DNA of 64,000 nt from Mycolicibacter sp. MU0083 (GTDB lineage Bacteria; Actinomycetota; Actinomycetes; Mycobacteriales; Mycobacteriaceae), in the NCBI RefSeq assembly GCF_963378075.1, contig NZ_OY726394.1:2728001-2792000 (forward strand), in the 5' to 3' direction. Shown here piece by piece: positions 8,721 through 17,808 of the stretch. The notes beneath the pieces are model-generated. The model saw nothing but the letters and a program-made list of their open reading frames with translations, made no database searches and had not been told where the DNA came from. The first letter of the stretch is position 1. Every line of letters starts with the position of its first letter. The translations under genes were made by a program, and so were the position numbers.

Positions 8721-11525
8721 CTACCGCGTGATCGCCGCGTCGCGCAGTTGCCGGCGCGACCGGATGCCCAGCTTCGCGAAGACCTTCCGCAGGTGCCATT
8801 CCACGGTGTGGGCGCTGATGAACAACTGCGCCCCGATCTCGGCGTTGGTCAGACCCGCACCTGCCAACTCGGCGATCTGCTGTTCCTGGGGGGTCAGGGC
8901 TTCGCCACCGTCGACGACCCGGCTGGGGGCTTTGTCGCCGATCGCCTGTAGTTCGCGCCTGCTGCGCTGGGCGAAGGCCTGCGCACCGAAGCGGGCGAAC
9001 ATCTCGTGGGCGGTCCGCAGCTGGGTGCGCGCGTCGGTGCGCCGCTTCTCCCGTCGTAGCCATTCGCCGTACACCAGGTGCGCCCGCGCCAGATCCACCG
9101 CGATCCGGGTGCGTCCCAACCGCTCGACGGCCTCGCGGTAACGGGCCTCGGCGAGCGGCCCGTCGCACAGCAGCGCCCCGCAGCGGGCCAGCAGACCCAG
9201 GCCCCAGTCGGTGCCGCTCACCGTGGCGCGTTCCTGTAGTTGCGCCAGGGCTTCTTCGGCCAGTGCACGGTCACCGCAGCGTGCGCCGGCTTCCACCAGT
9301 TCGGCCAGGTTCATCCCGTACAGGCCGAGGTCTTCGTACTCCAGGACCGGGCGAAGCGCGTCGCAGGCCGCCTGGTAGCGCCCCAGGCCGTTGTACAGCA
9401 CCGCGGAGGCGTAGCCGATCAGCGCGACCACGCGGCCCTCCCCGCGGGCCGCCCCGCTGCGCGCCGCGGTGTCGATCAGCGCGGTCGCCGTCGCCTCCTC
9501 GCCCGTCCATGCCGCCAACGCCAGCCCGTGGTAGCGCAGCGGTGTCTGGCCGGCCGCGGCGGACAGCGCGTCGGCGTCGGCGATCAACGCCTGTGCCGCG
9601 GCGAACTCACCCATCTGCAGGTGCACACCGGCGCGAGTCGCCAGCGCGGTGGGTAGCACGCCCAGCGCGCCGGTGTCGGTCGCGACCCGCACGGCCTGGG
9701 TGGCGATCCGATACCAGGACTCGTCGTCCCACAGGTCGTGCACGGCGGCCTCGTAGCCCACCGGGAAGGCCTGCCAGGACCAGGCCTCCGGGGTGAGGGC
9801 GGCGATCGCGGCGCGCAACGGCTCCCGGCCGGCCCGACAGCCGGCGCTGATGCGGGTGGCCAACCCGCGCAGCAACAGCGCGGCCGGCCGATCGGCGGTA
9901 CCGGGCGTGCCGGCCGCCAGTGCCGCCGCGGTGTGGTGGCGTACCCGATCGCCGAAGGCACGTCCGGCATACATGGCCGCACTGACCGCTTCCAGCAGGG
10001 TCTGTTGCGCCATCTCCGGGTCAATCGATTCCAATTGACTTGCTGCGCTGAAGAATTGATGAACCGAATCCAGGATGGTGGGTGTATGGCCGCTGCCGCG
10101 GCCACGGGTGAATGCCAGTTGCGCCCGCATCCGGGCCAACCGGGCGAGCTGCCCGGCGTCCAGCGGAGACAACTCGGCGGTCGCCAGCAGTGCGCCGGCC
10201 GCATCGAGTTCGGCGACGGCGAGTTTGGCTTCGGCCGCGTCGAGTGCACGCGATCCGCGCCGCGCCGGGTCGGCGGTGAGCTCGGTGGCCCGCGCCAGGA
10301 ACGCCGCCTCGGCCGCGGTGCCGCCGCGCAGCGCAGCCCGGCCCGCAGAGCGCTCCAGTTCGGTGGCGACCGATTCGTCGGGGCCGGCGGCCGCATGCGC
10401 GCGATGCCAGGCCCGCCGGTCGGGGTCGTGGGCGGGATCGGTGGCCTGCGCCAGGGCTCGGTGCGCTTCGCGGCGGTCCTGCAGGCGCGCCGCGCGGTAG
10501 ACCGCCGAGCGCACCAGCGGGTGCCGGAACCGCACCCGCGCACCGACCTCGAGCAGGCCGGCTTCCTCGGCCGGGGCCAGGGTCGCGGTCGCCAGACCCG
10601 ACACCCGGGCCGCACCCAGCAGCAACGTCACGTCCCCCACCGGTTCGGCCGCCGCGATCAGCATCAGTTGCCGGGTATCGTCGGGCAGCGCCTGAATCCT
10701 GGCCCGGTAGTGGCGTTCGAGCTGGCCGGCAACCGGTAGCACGTCCGGTCGGTGGTAGCCGCCGGCCAGTTCTGCCGCGGAAAGCCCGCGCGGTAGCTCC
10801 AGCAGTGCCAGCGGGTTGCCGTGCGTCTCGGCGACGATCCGGTCGGCCACCTGGGCGTCGATCCGGCCCGGCAACGCCGATTCGAGCAGCGCATGTGCGT
10901 CGGTGTCCGCCAGCCCGCGCAACATCAGTTTCGGCAGCCCGGTCAGGCCGTCGACCGGTTCGCGCAGCGCGAAGACCAGCGCGACGGGTTCGGCCAGCAG
11001 CCGGCGAGCCACGAACCCGAGGGTCTGGGCCGAGACCCGATCGAGCCACTGGGCATCGTCGACCAGGCAGAGCACCGGCTTCTGCACCGCCTGCCCGGCC
11101 AGCAGTCCCAGCACCGCCAATCCGGCCAGAAACCGGTCGGGGGTGGAGCCGCTGCTGGTACCGAAGGCGATGTCCAGCGCCGCACGCTGCGGTTCGGGCA
11201 GCTCCCCCATCCCGTCGCCCAGCGGAACGCACAGCTGCTGCAGCCCGGCGAACGCCAATTCCATGTCGGCTTCCACGCCGGCCGCCCGGATCACCTGGAA
11301 ATCGGGCGCGGAGTCGGCCAGGTAGTTCAGCAGGGCGGTTTTGCCGATACCGGCCTCGCCGCGTAGCACCAGCACCCGACTGTGGCCGGTGCGGGCGGCG
11401 GTGAGCAGGTCGCGCAGTTGACCGCATTCGGTCTCCCGCCCGCGAAGAGTCCCCCGCAGGCCGGAGGTGTCCACAGCAGAAACCCCCATTTCGGATTCGA
11501 AATGGGGGTTTCGGCGACTGTTCAC
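8721..11525 (-). CDS. Large ATP-binding LuxR family (LAL/MalT-like) regulator
   Basis: A 934-residue regulator. The N-terminal AAA/NTPase has Walker A GEAGIGKT (56-63) and the Walker B-like strand LCLVDDAQWLD. A long TPR-like helical middle follows, then a C-terminal LuxR HTH (LTPQEQQIAELAGAGLTNAE to about 930). Such proteins bind ATP plus an inducer to activate transcription; the inducer is unknown. Likely targets are the adjacent NmrA-SDR pair. GTG 11525 is chosen because TAATTT (11533-11538) lies 7 nt before it; ATG 11489 and GTG 11474 remain possible. A perfect 15-bp palindrome lies in codons 5-16. Confidence 0.85.
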   Translation of the reverse strand: MNSRRNPHFESEMGVSAVDTSGLRGTLRGRETECGQLRDLLTAARTGHSRVLVLRGEAGIGKTALLNYLADSAPDFQVIRAAGVEADMELAFAGLQQLCVPLGDGMGELPEPQRAALDIAFGTSSGSTPDRFLAGLAVLGLLAGQAVQKPVLCLVDDAQWLDRVSAQTLGFVARRLLAEPVALVFALREPVDGLTGLPKLMLRGLADTDAHALLESALPGRIDAQVADRIVAETHGNPLALLELPRGLSAAELAGGYHRPDVLPVAGQLERHYRARIQALPDDTRQLMLIAAAEPVGDVTLLLGAARVSGLATATLAPAEEAGLLEVGARVRFRHPLVRSAVYRAARLQDRREAHRALAQATDPAHDPDRRAWHRAHAAAGPDESVATELERSAGRAALRGGTAAEAAFLARATELTADPARRGSRALDAAEAKLAVAELDAAGALLATAELSPLDAGQLARLARMRAQLAFTRGRGSGHTPTILDSVHQFFSAASQLESIDPEMAQQTLLEAVSAAMYAGRAFGDRVRHHTAAALAAGTPGTADRPAALLLRGLATRISAGCRAGREPLRAAIAALTPEAWSWQAFPVGYEAAVHDLWDDESWYRIATQAVRVATDTGALGVLPTALATRAGVHLQMGEFAAAQALIADADALSAAAGQTPLRYHGLALAAWTGEEATATALIDTAARSGAARGEGRVVALIGYASAVLYNGLGRYQAACDALRPVLEYEDLGLYGMNLAELVEAGARCGDRALAEEALAQLQERATVSGTDWGLGLLARCGALLCDGPLAEARYREAVERLGRTRIAVDLARAHLVYGEWLRREKRRTDARTQLRTAHEMFARFGAQAFAQRSRRELQAIGDKAPSRVVDGGEALTPQEQQIAELAGAGLTNAEIGAQLFISAHTVEWHLRKVFAKLGIRSRRQLRDAAITR
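11479..11512 (-). terminator. Perfect 15-bp inverted repeat at the etfA/LuxR-gene junction
   Basis: Arms 11479-11493 and 11498-11512 are perfectly complementary (GAAACCCCCATTTCG type) around a 4-base loop. The repeat starts 23 bases past the etfA stop, so it could be the etfBA terminator, without a U-run. It also covers the first codons of the LuxR-family gene, including the alternative ATG at 11489, so an operator or translation-blocking hairpin is equally possible. Confidence 0.6.
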
Positions 11526-11532
11526 ACAGTAG

Positions 11533-11538
11533 AAATTA
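11533..11538 (-). promoter_or_regulatory. Leaderless-type -10 of the LuxR-family gene
   Basis: On the minus strand TAATTT lies 7 nt before GTG 11525 and overlaps the etfA stop codon. If used, the promoter fires from the very end of etfA. Confidence 0.4.
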
Positions 11539-12492
11539 ACCCTTGCGGGCCTTGACCGCCTCAGTCAGCTGCGGGGCGACGTTGAACAGGTCACCCACGA
11601 TGCCGTAGTCGGCGATCTCGAAGATCGGCGCCTCTTCGTCCTTGTTGACCACGACGATGGTCTTGGACGTCTGCATGCCGGCCCGGTGCTGGATGGCACC
11701 GGAGATGCCCAGCGCGATGTAGAGCTGCGGGGCGACCGTCTTGCCGGTCTGGCCGATCTGGAACTGGCCCGGGTAGTAGCCCGAGTCGACCGCGGCACGC
11801 GAGGCACCAACGGCCCCGCCGAGGGAGTCGGCGAGTTCTTCGACCACCGAGAAGCTCTCCGCACTACCGACACCGCGGCCACCGGAGACCACGATCGCGG
11901 CCTCGGTGAGCTCGGGACGGTCACCGGCCACGGCCGGCTGACGCGAGGTGATCTTGGTGGCGTTCTCCGCGGGGGCGGGAACCTCGACCGTGACCTGCTC
12001 ACCGGCACCGGCGGCCGGGGCCGCCTCGATGGCACCGGCACGCACGGTGATGACCGGGGTGTCGCCGGTGGGCTCGGCCTCGACGGTGAAGGCACCACCG
12101 AAGATCGAGTGCACCACCTTGTTACCGGCCTTGACGGCGACCACGTCGACCAGCAGCCCCGAACCGATGCGGGCGGCCAGCCGACCGGCGACCTCCTTGC
12201 CGTTGGCGTTGGCGGCGATCAGCACCGCCGCCGGGGTGGCCGACTCGGCCAGTGCGGCCAGCACGTCCACGACCGGGGTGACCAGGTAGCTCTCCGCCAC
12301 CTCGGACTCGGCGACGTAGATCTTGGCGGCGCCGGCCTCCTTCAGACCGTCGACCAGCGGGGCGGCGGTGCCGGGGGCACCGACGACGACCGCCGACGGC
12401 TCGCCGAGCTCACGCGCGGCGGTGATCAGTTCGGAGCTGACCTTTTTCAGCGCTCCATCAGCGTGCTCGACGAGCACAAGTACTTCAGCCAT
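11536..12492 (-). CDS. etfA: Electron transfer flavoprotein subunit alpha
   Basis: A 318-residue FAD-binding alpha subunit of ETF, which collects electrons from acyl-CoA dehydrogenases in beta-oxidation. The N-terminal alpha/beta domain is followed by the FAD domain with the signature [24 protein letters not shown], and the C-terminal [20 protein letters not shown] and [10 protein letters not shown] segments. Length equals that of Rv3028c (fixB). The ATG at 12492 begins [10 protein letters not shown] as in homologues. It lies 35 bp downstream of etfB on the same strand. Confidence 0.97.
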   Translation of the reverse strand: MAEVLVLVEHADGALKKVSSELITAARELGEPSAVVVGAPGTAAPLVDGLKEAGAAKIYVAESEVAESYLVTPVVDVLAALAESATPAAVLIAANANGKEVAGRLAARIGSGLLVDVVAVKAGNKVVHSIFGGAFTVEAEPTGDTPVITVRAGAIEAAPAAGAGEQVTVEVPAPAENATKITSRQPAVAGDRPELTEAAIVVSGGRGVGSAESFSVVEELADSLGGAVGASRAAVDSGYYPGQFQIGQTGKTVAPQLYIALGISGAIQHRAGMQTSKTIVVVNKDEEAPIFEIADYGIVGDLFNVAPQLTEAVKARKG

Positions 12493-12527
12493 GTGTTTAT
12501 CCGTCTTCTTCCAGGTCCGGGGATCGC

Positions 12528-13319
12528 TTAGATGATTTTCTGGCCGACCAGGTATTCGGCGATCTTGGTGCCGCCGTCGCCCTCGTCGGTGACCTTCTCG
12601 CCGGCGGTCTTCGGCGGCTTCGGGGTCGACCCGGTCACCTTGCAACCGGCGGTGGCGATGCCGACCTCGTCGGCCTCGACGCCGATCTCGGCCAGGGTGA
12701 GCACGGTGACTTCCTTCTTCTTGGCGGCCATGATGCCCTTGAAGGACGGGAAGCGCGGCTCGTTGATCCGCTCGGTGACACTGACCACGGCCGGCAGCGA
12801 CGCCTCCAGGCCGAAGACGCCCTCGTCGGTCTCGCGCTCACCGGTGACCTTGTCGCCCTCGACGGTCAGGCTGCGCAGGTGGGTCAGCTGCGGCAGACCC
12901 AGGTACTCGGCGATGATCGCCGGAACCGCACCGCCGACACCGTCGGTGGACTCGTTGCCGGCGATGACCAGCTCGGTGCCCTCGATGGCGCCCAGGGCCC
13001 GGGCCAGCGCCCAACCGGTCTGGACGACGTCGGAGCCCTTCAGGCCGTCGTCGAGGATGTGCACGGCCTTGTCGGCACCCATCGACAGCGCCTTGCGGAT
13101 CGCCTCGGTGGCGCGCTCCGGTCCGGCGGTCAGCACGGTCACAGTGCCTTCGGCGCCTTCGGCCTCACGGATCTGCAGCGCGGCTTCGACGGCCCGCTCG
13201 TTGATCTCATCGAGCACGGCGTCGGCAGCGTCACGGTCCAGAGTGAAGTCACCGTCGCTGAGCTTGCGCTCCGAGCCGGTGTCTGGGACCTGTTTGATCA
13301 GGACCACGATGTTCGTCAT
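12528..13319 (-). CDS. etfB: Electron transfer flavoprotein subunit beta
   Basis: A 263-residue AMP-binding beta subunit, partner of EtfA, equivalent to Rv3029c (fixA). Signatures are VVLIKQVPDTGSERKL at the N terminus, LTAGPERATEAIRKALSMGAD, the family motif region ELVIAGNESTDGVGGAVPA, and NEPRFPSFKGIMAAKKKEV. The ATG at 13319 is preceded by AGGAGG about 12 bases upstream. Longer frames starting at 13385 lack homology. It leads the etfBA operon and is divergent from the MGLP methyltransferase gene. Confidence 0.97.
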   Translation of the reverse strand: MTNIVVLIKQVPDTGSERKLSDGDFTLDRDAADAVLDEINERAVEAALQIREAEGAEGTVTVLTAGPERATEAIRKALSMGADKAVHILDDGLKGSDVVQTGWALARALGAIEGTELVIAGNESTDGVGGAVPAIIAEYLGLPQLTHLRSLTVEGDKVTGERETDEGVFGLEASLPAVVSVTERINEPRFPSFKGIMAAKKKEVTVLTLAEIGVEADEVGIATAGCKVTGSTPKPPKTAGEKVTDEGDGGTKIAEYLVGQKII

Positions 13320-13500
13320 GAGAGTGGTTCGTCCTCCTCGAAGGGGTCCTGCGACGGCGGGCCGCAAGACGGGGCAGCGATTCACGCAGCCGCACCACCA
13401 TGCTACTCGCCGGTAACTTAGTGCGGTTCGCCTGTACAGAGTAGCGGGTCGTGATATGGCCAGTGCGGGGTAGCCGGTTCGTGAACCGCGGCCTTCGCGT

Positions 13501-13506
13501 TAGCCT
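13501..13506 (+). promoter_or_regulatory. -10 element of the MGLP methyltransferase gene
   Basis: TAGCCT (TANNNT) lies 9 nt before ATG 13516, giving a 2-3 nt leader or a leaderless transcript. It lies in the 196-bp divergent region with etfB. Confidence 0.5.
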
Positions 13507-13515
13507 GCCTGTGCG

Positions 13516-14313
13516 ATGAAATCTACGAAACCCGCCGGCGACCCCACCGGCACGCCGCCCGGCACCACCACGCTGCCGCTGACCGGGGAACGCACCATCC
13601 CCGGACTCGACGTCGAGAACTACTGGTTCCGGCGCCACGAGGTGGTCTATGAGCGGCTGGCACCGCGTTGCGTCGGCCGCACCGTCCTCGAGGCCGGTTG
13701 TGGCGAAGGTTACGGCGCCGACCTGATCGCGGGCGTGGCCGAGCGGGTGATCGGCCTGGACTACGACGACGCGGCGGTGGCTCACGTGCGGTCCCGCTAC
13801 CCGCGGGTGGAGTCGATCCAGGGCAATCTCGCCGAACTGCCGCTGCCCGACGCCTCGGTGGACGTCGTGGTCAACTTCCAGGTGATCGAGCACCTGTGGG
13901 ATCAGGCACAGTTCATCGGCGAATGCGCGCGGGTACTGCGGCCCGGCGGGGTGCTGATGATCTCGACCCCCAACCGGATCACGTTCTCCCCCGGGCGCGA
14001 CACCCCCATCAACCCGTTCCACACCCGCGAACTCAACGCCGCCGAACTGACCGAACTGCTGGTCGAGGGCGGCTTCGCCATGGACGGCATGTTCGGGGTC
14101 TTTCACGGCCCGGCGTTGCAGGCGATGGATGCCCGGCACGGCGGCTCGATCATCGACGCCCAGATCGCCCGGGCGGTCGCCGACGCCCCCTGGCCGGCCG
14201 ACCTGCTGGCCGACGTCGCGGCCGTGGACTGCGACGACTTCGACATCCTGGAAGCCACCGAACGCGACATCGATGACAGCCTCGATCTGGTGGCGATCGC
14301 GGTGCGACCGTGA
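13516..14313 (+). CDS. SAM-dependent methyltransferase, MGLP locus (Rv3030-like)
   Basis: A 265-residue class I methyltransferase. SAM motif I VLEAGCGEGYG is at about 57-67, motif II ERVIGLDYDDAAV follows, then a VDVVVNFQVIEHLWDQ post-I region and LRPGGVLMISTPN. The corresponding Rv3030 is assigned to the methylglucose lipopolysaccharide cluster as a candidate sugar O-methyltransferase; the sugar position is not shown by the sequence. Its TGA overlaps the GTG of the GH57 gene (GTGA), so it is coupled with the glucan-modifying gene. Confidence 0.88.
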   Translation: MKSTKPAGDPTGTPPGTTTLPLTGERTIPGLDVENYWFRRHEVVYERLAPRCVGRTVLEAGCGEGYGADLIAGVAERVIGLDYDDAAVAHVRSRYPRVESIQGNLAELPLPDASVDVVVNFQVIEHLWDQAQFIGECARVLRPGGVLMISTPNRITFSPGRDTPINPFHTRELNAAELTELLVEGGFAMDGMFGVFHGPALQAMDARHGGSIIDAQIARAVADAPWPADLLADVAAVDCDDFDILEATERDIDDSLDLVAIAVRP

Positions 14314-15845
14314 CGACGAAATCCGGCGGCCCGGTACCGGGCCTGTTCACGCTGGTCCTGCACACCCACCTGCCGTGGCTGGCCCACCACGGTCGTTGGC
14401 CGGTCGGCGAGGAATGGCTGTATCAATCCTGGTCGGCCGCCTATCTGCCGCTGATGCGGGTGTTGCGGACCCTGGCCGCCGAGGGACGACGACACCTGCT
14501 CACGCTCGGGGTCACTCCGGTGGTCGCCGCCCAGCTCGACGACCCGTACTGCCTCGACGGCATGCATCACTGGCTGGCGAACTGGCAACTGCGCGCCGAG
14601 CAGGCCACCACGCTGGCGGACCTGCGTCCGTTCGGGCTGCATGAACGCGCCGCCACCGAGCAGGCCCTCGAGGACTTCGCACTGCTGTGGCGGCACGGCG
14701 CCAGCCCGCTGCTGCGGGAGCTGGCGCAGGCCGAGACGGTGGAGCTGCTGGGCGGCCCGCTGGCCCATCCGTTCCAGCCACTGCTTGCGCCGCGGCTGCG
14801 TGACTTCGCGCTGCGTGAGGGGTTGGCCGACGCCCGGGCGCGGTTGGATCACCGTCCGACCGGCATCTGGGCGCCGGAGTGCGCCTACACGCCCGGGCTG
14901 GAACACGGTTACGCCGCCGCGGGGGTCTCGCACTTCATGGTCGACGGCCCGTCGCTGCACGGCGACACCGCGCTGGGCCGGCCCGTCGGGGACACCGACG
15001 TCATCGCGTTCGGCCGCGACCTGTCGGTCAGTTACCGGGTCTGGTCGCCGAAGTCGGGCTACCCCGGTCACGACGCCTACCGGGACTTCCACACCTACGA
15101 CCACCGAACCGGCCTCAAGCCGTCCCGGGTGACCGGCCGCAACGTCTCCCCCGAGCAGAAGGCGCCGTACGACCCGCTGCGCGCCGATGCCGCGATCGAC
15201 ACCCACGTCGCCGATTTCGTCGAGGTGGTCCGCAACCGGCTGGTGAGCGAATCCGAACGCATCGGCCGGCCCGCGCACGTGGTCGCCGCATTCGATACCG
15301 AACTGTTCGGTCACTGGTGGTACGAGGGTCCGACCTGGCTGGCCAGGGTCCTGCGGGCACTGCCGGAGGCCGGTATTCGGGTGGGAACGCTCTCCGATGC
15401 GATCAACACCGGTTTCGTCGGTGAGTCCGTCGAGTTGCCGCCGGGTTCGTGGGGTTCGGGCAAGGACTGGCGGGTGTGGTCCGGCGACCAGGTCGCCGAC
15501 CTGGTACAGCTGAACTCCGAGGTGGTGGAGACCGCGTTGAACGCCGTCGACAAGGCCTTGGCGCAGTCGGCGACGCCGTCGGGTCCGGTGCCCCGCGATC
15601 GGGTGGCCGACCAGATCCTGCGGGAAGCACTGCTGACGGTCTCCAGTGACTGGCCGTTCATGGTGAGCAAGGACTCCGCCGCCGAGTACGCCCGCTCACG
15701 CGCGCAGCTGCACGCGCACGCCACCCGGGAGATCTCCGACGCGCTGGCGGCCGGTCATCGCGAAACCGCGCAGCGCCTGGCCGACGGATGGAATAAGGCC
15801 GACGACCTGTTCGGCGCCCTGGATGCCCGTAGGCTGCCACGGTGA
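14310..15845 (+). CDS. Glycoside hydrolase family 57 alpha-1,4-glucan branching-type enzyme
   Basis: 511 residues, equivalent to Rv3031. GH57 motifs in order: LVLHTHLPWLAHHG near residue 15, then GIWAPECAY containing the predicted catalytic nucleophile E190, then AFDTELFGHWWYEGP with the predicted acid D329. A C-terminal helical domain typical of GH57/DUF1957 branching enzymes follows. In the MGLP locus it is expected to branch or elongate alpha-glucan precursors in the cytosol. Overlaps the preceding methyltransferase stop by 4 bp. Confidence 0.92.
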   Translation: MTTKSGGPVPGLFTLVLHTHLPWLAHHGRWPVGEEWLYQSWSAAYLPLMRVLRTLAAEGRRHLLTLGVTPVVAAQLDDPYCLDGMHHWLANWQLRAEQATTLADLRPFGLHERAATEQALEDFALLWRHGASPLLRELAQAETVELLGGPLAHPFQPLLAPRLRDFALREGLADARARLDHRPTGIWAPECAYTPGLEHGYAAAGVSHFMVDGPSLHGDTALGRPVGDTDVIAFGRDLSVSYRVWSPKSGYPGHDAYRDFHTYDHRTGLKPSRVTGRNVSPEQKAPYDPLRADAAIDTHVADFVEVVRNRLVSESERIGRPAHVVAAFDTELFGHWWYEGPTWLARVLRALPEAGIRVGTLSDAINTGFVGESVELPPGSWGSGKDWRVWSGDQVADLVQLNSEVVETALNAVDKALAQSATPSGPVPRDRVADQILREALLTVSSDWPFMVSKDSAAEYARSRAQLHAHATREISDALAAGHRETAQRLADGWNKADDLFGALDARRLPR

Positions 15846-15954
15846 CCCCCCGCTCCGCCCCCCGGCGCGCGTGTGCGCCTTCCCGGCCGGCACGCCGGGC
15901 CTCCGACCGCGTTTGCGCACCCTCGCACCAGCCTCGTCAGAACGGACCAGCCGC

Positions 15955-17199
15955 GTGAAAATCCTGATGGTGTCGTGGGAGTACCCACCGGTGGTGATCG
16001 GCGGGTTGGGTCGCCATGTCCATCACCTGTCGACCGCACTGGCCGCCGCCGGACACGATGTCGTCGTGCTGTGCCGCCGCCCCTACGGCACGGACCCGAG
16101 CACCCACCCGTCGTCCGACGAGATCAGCGAGGGTGTGCGGGTGGTCGCCGCGGCCCAGGACCCGCACGAGTTCTCCTTCGGTGAGGACATGATGGCCTGG
16201 ACACTGGCGATGGGCCATTCCATGGTCCGGGCCGGATTGTCGTTGAAGACCGACGGCGGGCAGAGCCTGTGGCGCCCCGACCTGGTGCACGCCCACGACT
16301 GGCTGGTGGCACACCCCGCCATCGCGTTGGCCGAATTCTATGATGTGCCTTTGGTTTCCACGATCCATGCGACCGAGGCCGGACGCCATTCCGGCTGGGT
16401 GTCGGGACCGTTGAGCCGCCAGGTGCATGCTGTGGAATCCTGGCTGGTCCGGGAATCGGACTCGCTGATCACCTGCTCGGCGTCCATGCGCGACGAGATC
16501 ACCGACCTGTTCGGTCCAGGATTGTCCGAGACCACCGTCATCCGCAACGGAATCGACGCCGCGCGTTGGCCGTTCGCCCGCCGGAAGCCGCGTAAGGGAG
16601 CACCGGAACTGCTGTTCGTCGGACGTCTCGAATACGAGAAGGGCGTGCACGACATCATCGCCGCTCTGCCGAAGATCCGGCGCGCCCACCCCGGGACCAC
16701 GCTGACCGTCGCCGGCGACGGAACCCAGCAGGACTGGCTTCTCGAGTGCGCCCGAAAGAGCAAGGTGCTCAAGGCGACCCGGTTCATCGGCCGGGTCGAT
16801 CACGACGAACTGTTGGCTCTGCTGCACCGGGCCGACGCGGCGGTGCTGCCCAGCCACTACGAACCGTTCGGCCTGGCGGCCCTGGAGGCGGCCGCTGCCG
16901 GCACCCCCCTGGTGGTCTCCAACGTCGGTGGGCTCGGCGAAGCGGTGATCAACGGTGAGACCGGTATGTCCTGCCCGCCGCGCGATGTGCCCGCGCTGGC
17001 CACCGCGGTCTGCGACGTTCTCCAGGATCCGGCGGCCGCCCAGCGTCGCGCCGAGGCCGCCCGCGAACGGCTCAGCTCCGACTTCGACTGGCACACCGTC
17101 GCCGACGAGACCGCCCAGGTCTATCTCGCGGCCAAGCGTCGGCTCCGCGAGCCCCAGCCGCGCCGACCCATCGTCGAACACGCGCTGCCGGACCGCTAG
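15955..17199 (+). CDS. GT4 alpha-1,4-glucosyltransferase of the MGLP/glycogen pathway (Rv3032-like)
   Basis: 414 residues, the same length as Rv3032, which extends alpha-1,4-glucan for MGLP and glycogen. The N-terminal Rossmann domain has SWEYPPVVIGGLGRHV (donor/acceptor loop). The C-terminal domain has FVGRLEYEKGV, VAGDG and the retaining GT4 EX7E motif EPFGLAALE (E303, E311). GTG 15955 gives the VKILMVSWEYPP start typical of the family; an in-frame extension back to 15823 is low-complexity Pro/Arg and rejected. It lies 109 bp after the GH57 gene, likely in the same unit. Confidence 0.94.
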   Translation: MKILMVSWEYPPVVIGGLGRHVHHLSTALAAAGHDVVVLCRRPYGTDPSTHPSSDEISEGVRVVAAAQDPHEFSFGEDMMAWTLAMGHSMVRAGLSLKTDGGQSLWRPDLVHAHDWLVAHPAIALAEFYDVPLVSTIHATEAGRHSGWVSGPLSRQVHAVESWLVRESDSLITCSASMRDEITDLFGPGLSETTVIRNGIDAARWPFARRKPRKGAPELLFVGRLEYEKGVHDIIAALPKIRRAHPGTTLTVAGDGTQQDWLLECARKSKVLKATRFIGRVDHDELLALLHRADAAVLPSHYEPFGLAALEAAAAGTPLVVSNVGGLGEAVINGETGMSCPPRDVPALATAVCDVLQDPAAAQRRAEAARERLSSDFDWHTVADETAQVYLAAKRRLREPQPRRPIVEHALPDR

Positions 17200-17213
17200 C
17201 CGCTACGGCGAGC

Positions 17214-17702
17214 TCAGCCGCGACGGTTCAGCACCGCGATATGGCCCGATAGGACCGTGGCGAAGGCACACCACAGCGGATACGGCGCCAGTGCCGCCGC
17301 CCGGGGACCGCGCGCTCGGGTGGCGCGCCGGACCAAGTCGGCTCCGCTGGCCGTCAACACGGCACTGAGCACCGTCGCCGCGCCGAACCGACGCTGGTTG
17401 AAGAACAGCCACGACCAACCGGCGTTGAGCACCAGGTTGACCGCCAGCGCACGTTGGTAGGCCCGCCGCTGGTCCGCTGCACCGGCCTCATTCAGCCCGT
17501 CGATTGCGGACGCGGAGACCACCGCGATGTCGGCGTACAGCGCCGGCCAGACGATGGGAAAGACCCGGGCCGGGGGTTGGTAGGCGGGCTTGCGCAGTCG
17601 GGCATACCAATCGGATTGCACCGCCGGTCCGGTCGCCAGGCCACCGACGGCCGACGTCGCGGCAACCGAGGCGAGCGTGGTGAGCAGCGTGGAGATCCGC
17701 AT
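17214..17702 (-). CDS. TspO/MBR family tryptophan-rich sensor protein
   Basis: A 162-residue integral membrane protein with five hydrophobic helices. TspO signatures are YARLRKPAYQPPARVFPIVW and the LVLNAGWSWLFFNQR segment. TspO proteins bind porphyrins and can degrade or sequester them under light or oxidative stress. It lies downstream of a photolyase gene on the same strand (106-bp gap), which suits a light or oxidative stress role. The ATG at 17702 excludes an upstream Arg/Pro-rich extension without signal character. Confidence 0.9.
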   Translation of the reverse strand: MRISTLLTTLASVAATSAVGGLATGPAVQSDWYARLRKPAYQPPARVFPIVWPALYADIAVVSASAIDGLNEAGAADQRRAYQRALAVNLVLNAGWSWLFFNQRRFGAATVLSAVLTASGADLVRRATRARGPRAAALAPYPLWCAFATVLSGHIAVLNRRG

Positions 17703-17808
17703 GGTGGGTGGCCTTTCGACGTCGGGTTGGGAACGGGCGCGGTGCACATCCGATACCGCCGTATACCCGTTTCGGCGCGGTTCACCGCATGATCGGCGTC
17801 ACGGTTGC

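Noticed and set aside
13320-13515. Small ORFs in the etfB/Rv3030 divergent gap
   Set aside because: They are fragments of shadow frames lacking ribosome sites; the region reads as two promoters.
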